Below, one piece after another: positions 1 to 12,516 of a stretch of 64,000 bases of DNA; the first letter of the stretch is position 1, and each line of letters begins with the position of its first letter. A model generated the notes under the pieces. It was given only the letters and a program-made list of their open reading frames with translations. It ran no database searches and was not told where the DNA came from. Both the position numbers and the translations under genes were made by a program. This DNA is from Arabidopsis thaliana (taxonomy: Eukaryota; Streptophyta; Magnoliopsida; Brassicales; Brassicaceae): positions 9,796,001 to 9,860,000 of the forward strand of contig NC_003076.8 in NCBI RefSeq assembly GCF_000001735.4, in the 5' to 3' direction.

Positions 1-14
1 TTCTATGTATATAC

Positions 15-2637
15 CTGCAGCTTATTATCGTGAAAGTCCTGGTGCACTTGTCTGAGATGTTTTTTTGGCAACTGTGAAACGTAACAAACTGTTCATACAT
101 CCATACCAATATTTAAAAAGAACAGCTCTTAATTTGGAATACAAAATTTTTCCATCAGAAATTGGAAACAAAATTTCTACAACCAAGTTAACAAAGGTTG
201 ACAAATTTCATTCCTAAAAAACAGTGCAAAGGGCTTCTTATAGCAGGAAAAAGTAAGAAGATTTATCAGTCCATACCGATGCATTATAAGCTGCAGCTTT
301 CAGTCCAACCCCACAAAGATACTTAGCAATGTTGACACTCTCCTTTCTTGTAGGAACGTATATGATTGTCAGTCCTTCTAAATCCTTTTGCTTTTCAGAA
401 GGGACAGGTATTTCCAGGAGTTCACAAGAAGGCATTGCGCAAAACTCGCCACAAGCCACTGCAATGATTAAATTTGATCTGAATCACCATTTCTCAACAG
501 CAATGATATATTAAAAAACTAATAGAAAAAACCGAAGACTTTTAATTCTGTTGTCTGCATATATCATTTACTTTAAATAAGTGACGTTGACCCTTTTCGA
601 CCATTTGATTTGCACAGGAGGTGACAACTTACTTAACCAAGGGGATAATGGCCAGTTGCCAAATATATTTATTTTAGTAACGCTATTTTCAATTTAGTAT
701 GCACTCACCTATTTTCTAATCAAAGGTTATGTAATTTTATCAACAGTTTTAGATCACTCTCTGTTTCCAAACAAAAGTGAAAAGGAGCTTACCATCCCAA
801 TCATCAACACTCTGGAAAATGTCAGTTTCATCTTCCAGATACGCTTCTGACAATTCTTTCCCATTTGAACTGTTTTTCTTTGCCAGGGAGTTTTCTTGAT
901 CCTCTTCATCCTCATCATAATCCGTCTCATGGATGTTTTCAGAATCGTGAGAACCAAAATCAGTCTGCTCCTCTGACTCTCGTGAGATTACTGCTAGCTT
1001 TTTCCCGGTAGAGTTTTTCTTTTCAGAGTATAAGTCAACTAAGTTTTGGAAGTCCTTTGCATATGAAGATGCAAACTTGGTTCGACTATGTTTAACCTGT
1101 AAATAACAGTGAATTATCAGCTTTATGCTGTACATCTCACGATACACACATCAGCAGCAATTAGAAAAATACAGATTCATCTGCTAATCTTTTACAAATG
1201 CAGAAAGAGTTCCATATATGAAAAGAGAAATTAACTCTACGCTGGAAACTCACAGAAAATTGTAGATTTGGCCTGAAAAATGAAGTAAGTACAATTTTTG
1301 TTTCCTTTGACAGGTGAAGTGACTCAAGAATATCTTCCTGAACGTTAACAGTGGCTGTTGCAGTCAATGCCATTATCGGTACATCATATTCTAAGAATTC
1401 CAAATTGCTGGCACAGAAATTTTCCCGCAACACCGATAATTTCCTGAAGATCCGGCAGTGGGAAATCTATTTGTTTAGAAACTAAGTTTACCCACAACAG
1501 AACTTGAGAAATAACAATAACAAGTCTTGACTCTTAAAATCATACCTGTAGTGCGGACGGAAATCATGTCCCCACTTTGATACGCAATGCGCTTCATCAA
1601 TTGCAAAAAGAGCAATTCCATGAGTCTTTGCAAGCTTCTGGAGTGGTTTAATCAGTCTGCGATCAAGTTTTCATCTTTCTTTAAGCAAGGAAAATAAACA
1701 AACAAATGCACTTGAGAAAATTTTAGAAAGGTTGTGTTGTGTACCGGACCACTGTCTCAGGGCAAACATATATGATCTGATACATTCCCTGCATTGCCTT
1801 CTCTTCTATGCAATTATCAAGTTGGCCTGAACCAAGAAAACAAGCAGAGACTTTGTGCCTTGATAGCTTGAGGCATTGATCATGCATCAAGCTTATCAAA
1901 GGCGAAATTACGACAACAACTTTTCCCGTTAATAATGCAGGAATCTGGAAGCAAAGAGATTTCCCTGCGTGATAAAAACATAGAAAACACAATTAGAATA
2001 TTGTTAACATCATGTAAGAATGACGACGACATCAGCGACGAAAACAGAAACTACCAGATCCCGTTGCAGCTAGAACAAGACAGTCCTTGTGCGCAACCCA
2101 TGTTGACAAAGCCTCTCTTTGGAAACTTCTCAGGGATGAAATACCAAACCGGTTTCGTAGTATAGAATTAACTCTTTTCTCCCACGATGATGAAGCCTCT
2201 GAGCAACCATTCAACAATTGTCCTTCAGGAAAACAACTAGACTCCATAAACACTGGAGCTAAAGACTTTCTCACCTCTTCTGAATGCTCAGACACCGTTT
2301 CTAACTGAGAGTCCACTTCTACAGTCCCAAAGGTGTCGCCTTTTTTCTTGTTCTGGTTCACAGATCTAAAATGGTCAAGCAAACTAGACTGACGCTTTGA
2401 CTCCGAAGAAGAAAACGAAGATGGCATAGCTCTTTTACCAAGAATCTTATTACTCCCTGAAGAACATAGCAAACTAGCCGGCTTGAACCCACCAGTTCTA
2501 TGATTTCCCTTCAAAATATACTCAACAGCATCATCACATGACTTACCACCTACAGCTTTTACAGCCTCCAAAGCATCCAACTTTTCAAAACCCATTTCAA
2601 CAATCTTCATCACGAGTTGATCAGAAGACAAATCCAT
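15..2637 (-). CDS. RECQSIM: RecQ-family DNA helicase, RecQsim type (5' part; continues past left edge)
   Basis: ATP-dependent 3'-5' DNA helicase of the RecQ family, a nuclear repair and recombination enzyme. Seven coding exons fit in frame: 2637-2055, 1964-1745, 1656-1546, 1443-1254, 1096-793, 458-277 and 71-15, with GT-AG junctions. The N-terminus has a UBA-like segment ([20 protein letters not shown]). Walker A (ATGSGKS) is split by intron 1; the DEAH box ([16 protein letters not shown]) and motif III (MALTATAT) follow. Between motif III and motif IV ([10 protein letters not shown]) lies an acidic, Ser/Asp/Glu-rich insertion of about 100 residues encoded by exons 5-6; such an insertion is the hallmark I know for plant RecQsim. 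The ATG at 2637 is the first in frame; a GTG lies just upstream. The C-terminal helicase half is outside the window. Confidence 0.93.
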
Positions 2638-3006
2638 CGAATTCACACTGTTCAGGCGACTAAAAACAGTCCTTTATATGGATCCTACAACAAGTTGATT
2701 CTAGTAAATCATAATGCAAGTTCCAGAAACCATTAATTGATCTTAATGAAACCCAAACAAAGGAGGAAACTGTAATGACTCGTACATAACTACTGGTTAA
2801 TCCCAAATTCCAGAACTCCAAACCCTAGTGATTTTTTTATTTGAATTAGCGACGAACGCTCCACCACCAATTTCTCGCCAAAAACACAGACCTTTTGAAG
2901 TTAATGAGTAACCTAGAACGACAATTTTTCTGGGAAAATCGCAAGAGAGTGGGGGAATCACAAATAAGAACGGATCAAATTCTCAGGAACGATTTAAGAA
3001 CCCTAC

Positions 3007-3017
3007 GGCGCCAAAAA
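3007..3017 (-). promoter_or_regulatory. E2F-like site upstream of RecQsim
   Basis: On the minus strand this reads TTTTTGGCGCC, matching the plant E2F consensus TTTSSCGS. It lies about 370 bp upstream of the helicase ATG, inside or next to the 5' leader. Plant replication and repair genes commonly carry such sites; use in vivo is inferred. Confidence 0.45.
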
Positions 3018-3019
3018 TG

Positions 3020-4200
3020 AGGCATTTTAACCGAACCTAAATCGACCAAACCAAACCATAATTTACATTTTAAACCATTCGGTTATGGTTTTGCTCAACC
3101 TAAATGGTTCGGCTCGGTAACCAAAGAGCGAAAAATAGAAATCAGAAACCAGAAACCATTAGAGACAACCATTGGAGATACTTACTATAAAGGTGGACAA
3201 AATAATTACCCCAACTGGACGGAAACGTAATTAGGTATGATTCGGTTCAGTTTAGGTTGGTTACAGTTAAAGTAGTTCAGTTTCAGTTTTTTTGGGTTTT
3301 CAAATTTTTAATATCATTTGTTTGGTTAAGTTTTTTTTTTCTTTTTGGTTTTTATAAGCTACATAAATAAAAACTCTCAATCTAATGTTATTTTTTGAAA
3401 AACCAAAAAGTGTTTGAGAAGAGAAAATAAAATTCTCTAAAAGATGATAGAATTCATAATAATATCAGGTTGGACATTTAATTGATAAAATATTGATACT
3501 CTATATTTGGAGTATCACTATTCAATACTTTAAATTTGAAGTTACATCTTTTTTATTTGCATTTAAGTCCCTAAAATTATATATTTCATAAATAATCTTA
3601 CAAATTATTTGTTTATCATTATAGTCCTTAAATTATTATATATTCAAAGCATTTCACATATATCTTATAAATTTAATTGTTACATATAAAATTTAATATA
3701 TAGACCTTTCAAATAAATTCAAAATATTAATATTTAAAATATAACATAGAATTAAAAACAAATATTACAAACAAACTATTATATTAAAAATTTAATACAA
3801 ATTCAAGCAACACAATGATAATAAAATTACATGGAAATAAAATTATATGAACACAAAAATAATACACAAATTAAAATATTACAACAATACTAATATTCAG
3901 GTAAATTTATGTATTTTTTATTTTTATTTATATGTATTTTATTTATAAACGTATTGTTTTGTTAATTAAGATTATGTGTAATATTTTAATGTATGTTTTA
4001 GAGTTATTTATAAAAGTTAGATTGTTTTAAAATTATTATGAATAATATAAGGACTATAATGCAAAATACACATTTTAAAACCTTCATATTTGAAGTATAC
4101 TCTTGGAGAAGAAACTACTCATACTTTATATTTGAAATTTACATACTCTATATACGAAGTATCTCTTGGAGATGCTTTCAATTAGTATATCTCTAAAAGT
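3020..4200. other. AT-rich spacer with degraded transposon sequence
   Basis: No gene seen. At 3030-3330 there are repeated AACCGAAC/GGTTCGG words of the kind found in non-autonomous hAT elements. The stretch 3470-4190 is bounded by motifs such as TTTGGAGTATCACT and CTTGGAGATGCTT, seen in Brassicaceae MITE-like elements; I suspect a PIF/Harbinger-type relic but cannot fix its ends. Confidence 0.3.
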
Positions 4201-4502
4201 TATTTACTTGTCATGTAGCAATAGTGATTATCTGTGAAAATGATTTACATGTAAAATGATATGTTTTCAGGTATCCAATAAAATTATATATTTAACCTCG
4301 TATAATTGTAAAATTTAAATCTGTTTATAAATCTTAGGGGGTGAACCCAAGTATTTTTCATAAAATTATGTCTCTCATACATACAATTTTAAATTTCTAC
4401 TTCACATTTATTTTGTTGAAAATTATATTTATTTAATAAACTTAAACAAAATCAATTCATATTATGTTCGTACTTTTTTATTTCAAATTACAAATTTAAC
4501 TT

Positions 4503-4739
4503 GTTCTTTGATCAAAGAAACCATCATATGATTTTCCAGCTATTTTAAATTACAAATTTAGTTTGTTTTTTGTACCGACTCATAGAAATAATTTTAGATA
4601 TTGGTTTCTTAATCACAGAACAAGTTATATTTGTAAAGTAAAATAAAAACTACACAAGATTTTTTTTTTAAGATATGGAAGTTTTGAAGTTCACAAGGAA
4701 GAGAAAAGTTAAAACCTTTCTTACAAAAAAAATCATGGT
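4503..4739. repeat. Direct repeat, copy A
   Basis: About 240 bp that recurs with roughly 85-90% identity at 5365-5612 in the same orientation. Shared blocks include TTTTCCAGCT, CCGACTCATAGAAATAATTT and GAAGTTTTGAAGTTCACAAG. The spacing of about 862 bp suggests a tandem duplication rather than LTRs, since no TG...CA ends or flanking duplication are evident. Confidence 0.8.
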
Positions 4740-4980
4740 ATTTAAACCTATTTTTAACATGATATATGAATGATAAATATATAGATGCATGCATTATGCA
4801 TAACATAACTATGCAAAACATGAGCAAAACATATGCATATGAAAAAACTTTTATATGCAAATCACATCACCTAAAACATGTTTAGCATTGTGAACATCAT
4901 GGAATTCATTCATTATGTAGAGAAATAAAGAAAAAAGCTTATTAGAGATTATACATATTTTAAGGATATCAACTAGTCTA

Positions 4981-5363
4981 TTAGAACATAATATTACTGC
5001 CATGAATGGATGGAAGTAAGGCATATTCACTCCAAATTGCTGCATTTCCCTATGTCGCTAGAATCAACCATATGGAAAACTTTTCCACACTTTTCCACAT
5101 TTGTTTTAACAAGCGTGTCAAATGAGATTCTCAACTAAAACAAAGACTGATTATTCAAACTCACCACAAAGGTAAAGAGATGATGTGCTTAGATTGTGAT
5201 TGTAACGAGGCAGCACAAAATTCACACGAACAAGGTTCTCATGGCCAATGAATGATTGAACAAAAGTTAATGTTGTGAAGGCGATTGCCGTCATAACCAA
5301 AACCTTAACTACATACACAACAACAATTATAAAAGGATCTTTTGAGCTATTGGTCATACTCAT
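4981..5363 (-). CDS. Candidate two-exon gene for an 85-residue protein with one membrane segment
   Basis: Exon 1 (5363-5165) opens with ATG and ends at a strong donor (G|GTGAGT); an acceptor (TGCAG) at 5040 joins exon 2 (5039-4981), which ends in TAA, with a 125-bp intron. The protein has a long hydrophobic stretch at residues 11-37 (IIVVVYVVKVLVMTAIAF...), so a signal anchor or membrane helix is likely. I do not recognise the family. The region immediately upstream of its ATG is one copy of the direct repeat. Support is only the open frame and well-formed splice sites in otherwise AT-rich DNA, so it may be chance or a relic. Confidence 0.27.
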
Positions 5364-5364
5364 A

Positions 5365-5612
5365 TTCTTTGATTAAAGAAACCGTTATATAATTTTCCAG
5401 CTGTTTTAAATTACAAATTTAGTTTGTTTTTTGTTCCGACTCATAGAAATAATTTTAGTTATTGGTTTCTTAATCACAGAACAAGTTAAACTTGTAAATT
5501 AAAATAAAAACTACACAAGATTTCTTTAAAAAAAAAAAAAGATATGGAAGTTTTGAAGTTCACAAGGAAGAAAGAAGGTAAATCTTTTTTACAAAAAAAA
5601 ACATGGTTTAAA
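5365..5612. repeat. Direct repeat, copy B
   Basis: Second copy of the repeat at 4503-4739. It starts directly upstream of the candidate small gene, so the duplicated unit may be a promoter-plus-gene segment. An A-rich tract around 5530 is expanded relative to copy A. Confidence 0.8.
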
Positions 5613-5984
5613 GTTTAAAATATGTTGGAATGTATTCATGGTTTCACATAGTCTAAATTAAAATGATACAATATAGAGGAATTGTTAGAAATGCTTCTTT
5701 TATATTTCTCTTTTTAAAAATACTTTTTTCTAGCTATTCTTTTAGTTTATATTTTTCGATGACCAAAGGTTATAAATTTTACAAGTTTTTCTAAAAAAAA
5801 TAGAAGTGTAAAAGTTTTGCTAAGTTTTGACGGTCTTAAGTGATTTTAGTTTTGGGCTTTTGTATATAAAAGAGTAAAATATAAAAATCAAAAATCAATA
5901 TTATACAATTACAATTTAATTACATTAGCTAACTAAACTGTATAAACATTCATTATCTATACAATAGTATCTCTTTTTTTAAAT

Positions 5985-6007
5985 TATATATATATATATA
6001 TATATAT
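5985..6007. repeat. (TA)n microsatellite
   Basis: Run of about eleven TA units in AT-rich spacer. Confidence 0.9.
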
Positions 6008-6122
6008 TGCTTCAATATAAGTATCTGAAACTTTAATACACATTATTACATAATATCATTATGTACTTTTGTTATCATCAATATGTTTTCAACTATACAC
6101 CTCCTAAATTTAAATCACAACC

Positions 6123-6916
6123 TAGAGATGTTGTGGTGGGTAAAAAAGCCCAGCCCGACCTGAACCCGAAATAAACCCGCCCACCAAAAACCCAACTTTA
6201 GAAAACTCAGATGGGTTTTTTATTTAGTGGGTAAACCCCGAAAAAACCCGATTGTTCCGAAATATATTTTGCTTATAAATATATTTTAAATTATATTTAT
6301 TTTCTGTATTACATATATATTTGATGGGAAAAAGGTTGAAATGTTAAATTGCGTTTTTTGGCGGAAAAATGTTAAATTGTGTTTTTGGCGGGAAAAATGT
6401 CAAATCCTTTTCTTGGCCGGAAATGTTGAATGTCATTTTTGGCCGAAAAATATTGAATATCTTTTTTGGTGTGAAAATGTTAAATTCCGTTTTTGATCGG
6501 AAAATGTGAAATCTTCTTGGCGGGAAATTGTTGAATGTCTTTTTTGGCGGGAAAATGTTAAATTGCGTTTTTGGCGGGAAAATATGAAATCATTTTTGGC
6601 GGAAAATGTTGAATCGCGTTTTGGCGGGAAAATGTTGAATTGCGTTTTTGACGGGAAAATGTTGAATATCGTTTTTGGCGCGAAAATGTTGAATGTCTTT
6701 TTTGGCGGGAAAATGTTGAATGTTTTTTTTGGCGGTAAACTGTTAAATCGCGGTTTAGGGGAAAAAATGTGAAATCTTTTTTTACAAGAAAATGTTGATT
6801 CACTTGAAAAAGGACTTAAAAAAACCCGTGGGTACCCATAACCCAATGAGATAAACCCATATGAGTTTTATTTATTTGGATACCCAGTGGGTTTTAACCC
6901 ATCATTAACATCTCTA
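6123..6916. mobile_element. Non-autonomous hAT-type DNA transposon
   Basis: The ends are inverted: TAGAGATGTT at 6123 and AACATCTCTA ending at 6916. They are flanked by 8-bp duplications TCACAACC (6115-6122) and TCACAGCC (6917-6924) with one mismatch, the target-site length of hAT elements. Subterminal GGGTTTT/AACCCG words are typical of crucifer hAT elements. No transposase is present. Most of the interior is a minisatellite. Confidence 0.8.
6334..6795. repeat. 27-bp minisatellite of E2F-like sites
   Basis: About 17 diverged units of 24-28 bp. The common unit is GTTGAATGTC followed by TTTTTTGGCGGGAAAAT. The core TTGGCGGGAAA is exact in about six units and TTTGGCGCGAAA appears once; both fit the E2F consensus. 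Several frames stay open through the array only because of the repeat, so no protein is called. Amplification of E2F-like sites by crucifer transposons has been described, and this looks like a member. Confidence 0.9.
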
Positions 6917-6924
6917 TCACAGCC

Positions 6925-7795
6925 TTTTTTTCTTTTTATAAAATATATTGCACTGTGATAATTTTAAAATACGTCTGTTATAAAAGATACAAACACACAT
7001 ACAAATACACTTCATATAAATACTAAAAAAAAAAAAATCCTCAGTGTAGCGAGAGTCCGATCCTAGTTACAATTATTAGACTACTGAAATGCTATGATAT
7101 TATATTGTTACCAAACTTCGAATATCCACTTTAATAACAGTTATAAAAATTGTATTATCGTAATGTGTTATCAATACTTATATTTTTTATAGTGTAAGAA
7201 TAGTGTAGGAAAATACTTGTTTATATTGGAAGTCAAAATTAAATAAAAATGACATAAACGATACTATGAGAAGAAATCAAACTGAGTAAAATGGGCATAA
7301 TCCAACTATTTTGTGAGCCGATACATATGACAATTTTCGATCGCTGAATCATGGTTTGGAAATATGTTTGATTACTACTCTCTCTTTCTCGGTCAAATTA
7401 ACATCCGTAAGAGAGAGAAAATTATTCAAACCCCTAGGTTTATGGTGTACTTCGAACCTAGCTAGACTGGGTATTTTGACAATTTCAGTGTCCTAAAATA
7501 TCTTCTAATAGTAAGAAAATGAAAATGATGGCAAAGAAAAATCGAAAATTTCATGTTTTGACAAAAAAGAAAAAAAAAAAAACTCTTTTTAATCCTAACT
7601 AAGTAAATATTAATGTTTTGAGAACTGAGCATTTTATAATCTTTTCCAAAAAGGCAACTATTAGAGAATATTATCTGCTGAAGAAGTCCCACAAAAAAAA
7701 AAAAGATATAGAAGCCATGACTTCGTTACTATATTACACATGAAAGTTGCATCAATTCCCTCTCCCTCTTCTTCATCTTCCTCTTTCTCTCCATT
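6925..7795. other. Spacer and probable promoter of the HIPP gene
   Basis: AT-rich. The last 60 bp before the ATG are CT-rich (TCCCTCTCCCTCTTCTTC), as expected for a plant 5' leader. No other gene seen. Confidence 0.5.
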
Positions 7796-9036
7796 ATGGA
7801 TTTAGGAACAGAGATAAAATCAGACACAAGACAAGAAGAACAGAGACATGTTTTCGAAGATTACCCTGAACCTCTTAGATACACCGTAAGTATCACTTTT
7901 ACATAGTAATCAATTTCTTCTTCATATATAACTATCATCTTCTTTTCTCAATACATATATTTCTTCGTCTTCTTTTTATTGTAGACATGGGTTTTGCGAG
8001 TTTCTATCCATTGTGAAGGATGCAAGAGAAAAATCAAGAAAATATTGAGCAAAATCGATGGTAATATATAAACTAAATCTAACGTTTTATTCTTTTTCGA
8101 TATTGATTAACTAATTATGAGTATTTATATGATTTTATTTTAGGTGTATATACAACAAATATCGACGTGAAGCAACAAAAAGTAACGGTGATCGGAAACG
8201 TAGAGCCGGAGATTTTAATCAAGAAGATCATGAAAGCCGGTAGACACGCCGAGCTATGGCCAACGTCAATGGAGAACAACATTAACAACGATTGTAACTA
8301 TCAGAAGAAACCAAAGAAAGATAACGAAGAAACTAGTGGAGATGAAGACGACGACGAAAACAACAACAACAACAACGGCGGAGGTGACGTCGGTGGTGGA
8401 GGTGGTGGTGGAGGAGGAAACTTTGATCAGGTTAAACAAGTTGTTACGTTTGTAAACGGTCAACTTCAACCACAAGGAGATGGAGCTCCGAAGAAGAAGA
8501 AGAAAAAGAAAAAGAAGAAGAAAAGCTTAGGGAACACGACGGTGGTAATGGAAGGAGGCGGCGGCGGCGGTGGCGGTGGTGGTCCTCCGCAAAACGATGG
8601 ACCGCCAGAGACAGTGATATACTCAGCTCCACAAGATCATCACATTATACACGGACCACCTCCTCATCTACATCATCATCAGCAGCAGAATCATCCGTAT
8701 CCAACGGTTCACAGTCCTCCACGTCATCATCCACAACAAATGTACGGGCCGGGTCCGGGACTGCCTCCTCCTTCGTTTTATCATACTCAGCCTCAAACGG
8801 CGCCGTCTTATACGGTGAGTTACAACACGGTGCATGGGCCAATTAATAACGGTGGGAATGAGACGGCGTCGTATTACACGGCTCCTCCTTCTCATCCGAC
8901 GTCATATTATTCTTATGAGTACGTGGACACTGGCTACGAATCTCCACCGCCCGAATTTTATTCGTATAGATCTCAACCGTCGGAATCGTTTGAGTCACTA
9001 AGCGAAGGCAATCCAAACTCTTGTTGCGTTATGTGA
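7796..9036 (+). CDS. Heavy-metal-associated isoprenylated plant protein (HIPP type)
   Basis: Exons 7796-7885, 7985-8060 and 8144-9036 give about 352 residues. Residues about 30-95 form one HMA domain with the metal-binding motif HCEGCK (CxxC) and the strand TTNIDVKQQKVTV. The rest is low complexity: Asn/Asp-rich, Gly runs, an uninterrupted Lys run near 8490-8520 that could act as a nuclear signal, then His/Pro/Tyr-rich sequence. The protein ends in CCVM, a CaaX box predicting isoprenylation and membrane or nuclear association. HIPPs bind Cu, Zn or Cd or act as scaffolds in stress responses; the partner here is unknown. The start is the first ATG of an exon whose splice sites keep the HMA domain in frame. 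Confidence 0.9.
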
Positions 9037-9275
9037 TTTTGGAAGTTTTTTTTTACTGCTTTTAAGAATCAAATTGACATAATTGGCCTTGGAATGGCAT
9101 CTTGTAAGTGTTATTAGAGGGGTATTTCGTAAACAATCAACAAAGAACGATATTAGTAAGTAATTTAATCCAACATAAAAATTTATGTATTTCGTAATTT
9201 AGCTATCTTTTGGTAAATGAAATGCGAAAATGTACTTCTTTAATGGAAAATTCAGCTATTCATGGGCTTATTCTT

Positions 9276-9415
9276 TCTTTTTCTTATAATGGTGATTTTT
9301 ATAATTATTTTTTATTTTCGTCTATTAGATTCGTATAATATAAGCGGTTTATATTATACAAATCTAATACGCGATAATAAAAAATAATTATAAAAATCAA
9401 CATTATAAGAAAAAA
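9276..9415. repeat. Near-perfect fold-back (MITE-like hairpin)
   Basis: Two arms of about 68 bp (9276-9344 and 9348-9415) are nearly complementary: the left arm contains CTTATAATGGTGATTTTTAT and the right arm mirrors it. The loop is only a few bases. High arm identity suggests a young element or a hairpin-forming transcript, about 240 bp downstream of the HIPP stop codon. No clear target duplication seen. Confidence 0.8.
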
Positions 9416-10670
9416 AAAAGCATAATGATTAGGAAATATAAATTGTTAACATATATTGATAGATTTAAAATGACATGATTGCAACAACAAAAAAATTGTA
9501 GTATGATTTAAGTATACATTATGATCTACGAAATTTGTAATACCTAAGAAAACATACGGTTTTCATATAAACCAATACCCTATACGGAAGTGACGTGGTG
9601 AAGTAGTGTACTATTTTCGAATATCATTTTTTGGGTGCAAAATTTAGAATAACATTTGAGGAGAATAATTGGACTTGGAGAGGAATAAATCTTTTTCCGA
9701 GAGAAATAAAAAGAGAGATTTTTGGTGAAAGGGAATAAGAATAATTTGAAAAGGAAGATAAATATGAAGAGAAGGCATATTTAGAAAGCATATTTAATGA
9801 CAAAGAATATGTAAATAGTGTCCACAGGGAATCGAATTGTTAAATTGGTCTTACATGTTTTAATGTTATACAAACTATATTATATATTGTACTTTTTCCC
9901 TAATAAACAACTAACGTGTGAAACTAAAACCGTTAATTACCTATATATACACATGATGTAAACATGTCATTGATACTTTAATTCTTGAATGGTTAAAAGA
10001 GAACCGACCAAGATTGAGAATCTGATTCTAGTTAGTAAAACCAATCCACGATAACACATATAGATGTGAAAAGAAAAAAGTTTAAAATTATGACATTATG
10101 TCATCACTTAAAGTTATCGTGTGATGGCATAAGGCTGGAAAAAATTGTATGACTATGATGGCATAAACACAAACTAGATTACATTATAGATTATGGTATA
10201 AATTGTTCGTGTTTCAAAGAATAGTTATCGTTGTTATAATCAATATTCATTTAATCACATGCATTGAATACTTGCACATATATAACGGTCAATTTTTGTA
10301 GTTTTTTTTTAAGTTTATCTAACCACATTTAGTTAGTGTCCGTAAACTAAACTATAAGTAAATTTCTAATCCCCAATGTTTTTCAGTAGTGATACTATTT
10401 AGTGTCCGTAAACTAAATTGTATATTGTTTGATGCAACATATTAATGTTGGCATGTCTCTTCAGAGATTCTTTTTAGTAGAAGTTTCATGTTTCTTTCGT
10501 AGTAAAAGATTGACATTTTTTGACCTAGATTTATTGACTGTTATAATTGTGTTTGACCAAAGTGTGGAAAGACAAACAAAAGATTTGGAGTTGATGTTGA
10601 TGTTGTATATGTGATGTTAAACATTAGGAGGCTGAGACCAAGCAGGGGAAATGTTAATATTTACTAGCAT
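9416..10670. other. AT-rich spacer
   Basis: No gene seen. The word TTAGTGTCCGTAAACTAAA occurs twice (near 10334 and 10401), a short local duplication. Confidence 0.4.
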
Positions 10671-10674
10671 TAGT

Positions 10675-11095
10675 TAACGGGAGTTCAGTACCCATTTGCG
10701 GGTTAGGATCGAGTTTTCGGATTTAGAGATATAGAAATCGTTTGGGTAATTCTAGATTTTGCGTTTGGATAGGGTTCGGATTCGAATTACTCGAAGTTCC
10801 CAAATATCGTTTTTTATAACCAAATATATCCAAACTACTCGAAAGTACAAAAATATCTAAAAACCTTGAATATTTTTATCCAAATTAAATACCCAAAAAC
10901 ATCTTAAATATCCGAAAATCCTAATATTCTGACACTAAGATTATTACAAATATAAATATAAATAATATATGATTACTATGTATTTAAATTGTGAATTGTT
11001 CGGTTATCCGTTCGAATCGGGATGGTTCGGATTTTTGAGTTTGGAAGGATTTTGGGTTCGGTTTCAGATCGGATATTATGCCCCACCCCTACTGT
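10675..11095. mobile_element. Probable non-autonomous hAT-like relic
   Basis: Rich in GGGTTCGGATT / CCAAATATCC words and ending in GCCCCACCCCTA, which mirrors the TAGGGGTGGG ends of crucifer hAT elements. The left end is not clear and no target duplication could be assigned. Confidence 0.4.
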
Positions 11096-11540
11096 TGACC
11101 CATATGAGGTATTGGGTTTTGTAACACTTGTAATTTTTCTTTCTATATTATTATTAAGTTTTGGTACATTTGTGTTTGCCCAAACAAAAAGTAGTACATA
11201 CGTTTCAGTAATTGTATAGTGTTCAAAAGGTAAAGAAGAAGAAAAAAAGGTGTATTGTAATTTGTAAATATGAATTAAAGTATCTTCCCAAAATGATAAT
11301 TAAGGGGGTAATAACGCTTATTCATTCCGATTCGAACTCTAAAGACTAACACCTCAGAATGATAAAAAGGTCGAGAAACTGGAGATACTATATCGAACTG
11401 GTGAAAAATTAGAAGACATGGTGCACAAAAGCATTTAAGTTAAGTTCCACGACCCAAAGCCAAAATCATTACTTCAGTATGAGGCAATCTTTCGGAAAAA
11501 AAAAAACAAGATTCGACAAAAAACAAGACAGATTAAGCTC

Positions 11541-12048
<508 letters not shown>

Positions 12049-12516
12049 CTTGAAAGCTTAGCTTTGAAAGAGTAAACGAGTCCTATATATCCAAACAATG
12101 CAAAAAGAAAGAAAAAACAGAACTATCTTATATTAGACAAGAACCAACAACAGTGACATACACTGAGATCGAAAATGACTGTAAGTGAAAGTAACATCAG
12201 AGAAGGATTCAAGACAACAAAGGAATAATCGAATTCGTTGAGTAACAAACAGATCTAACAGAACAATAATACGAATTTGAAGATCTAGGGTTACAAAAAC
12301 TACAGATTCAATACTATTTATCCATCATGGTTCTTCTACCCTAAACCATCGGCTATATTGGCAAAAGTCCATATATTTCTGATAAATCGAGACGAAGAGA
12401 AGATTAAGTAAAAGTACGATTATCCTACCTGAGTAGAGAGCGAGAGAGGAGAAGCGAAGCAGGTGCGGCAACCGGAGAAAGAGATGATGAAGAAAGCGAG
12501 AGTTTTATATTTGGGG

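Noticed and set aside
2087-2308. Plus-strand frames opposite RecQsim exon 1
   Set aside because: Shadows of a coding exon read on the other strand.
4503-5612. Direct repeats as LTRs of a small retroelement
   Set aside because: No TG...CA ends, primer-binding site or flanking target duplication could be seen; tandem duplication explains the pattern better.
6334-6795. Regularly spaced repeats resembling a CRISPR array
   Set aside because: Units are contiguous without unique spacers, diverged from each other, and lie in a plant hAT element.
6433-6846. Long open frames on both strands through the minisatellite
   Set aside because: They exist in several frames at once because the unit lacks stops; the predicted proteins are pure repeats (STFSRQKR) without any domain.
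11022-11219. 65-codon plus-strand frame
   Set aside because: It begins in the CCGAAC-type transposon relic and runs into unrelated AT-rich DNA; no domain.
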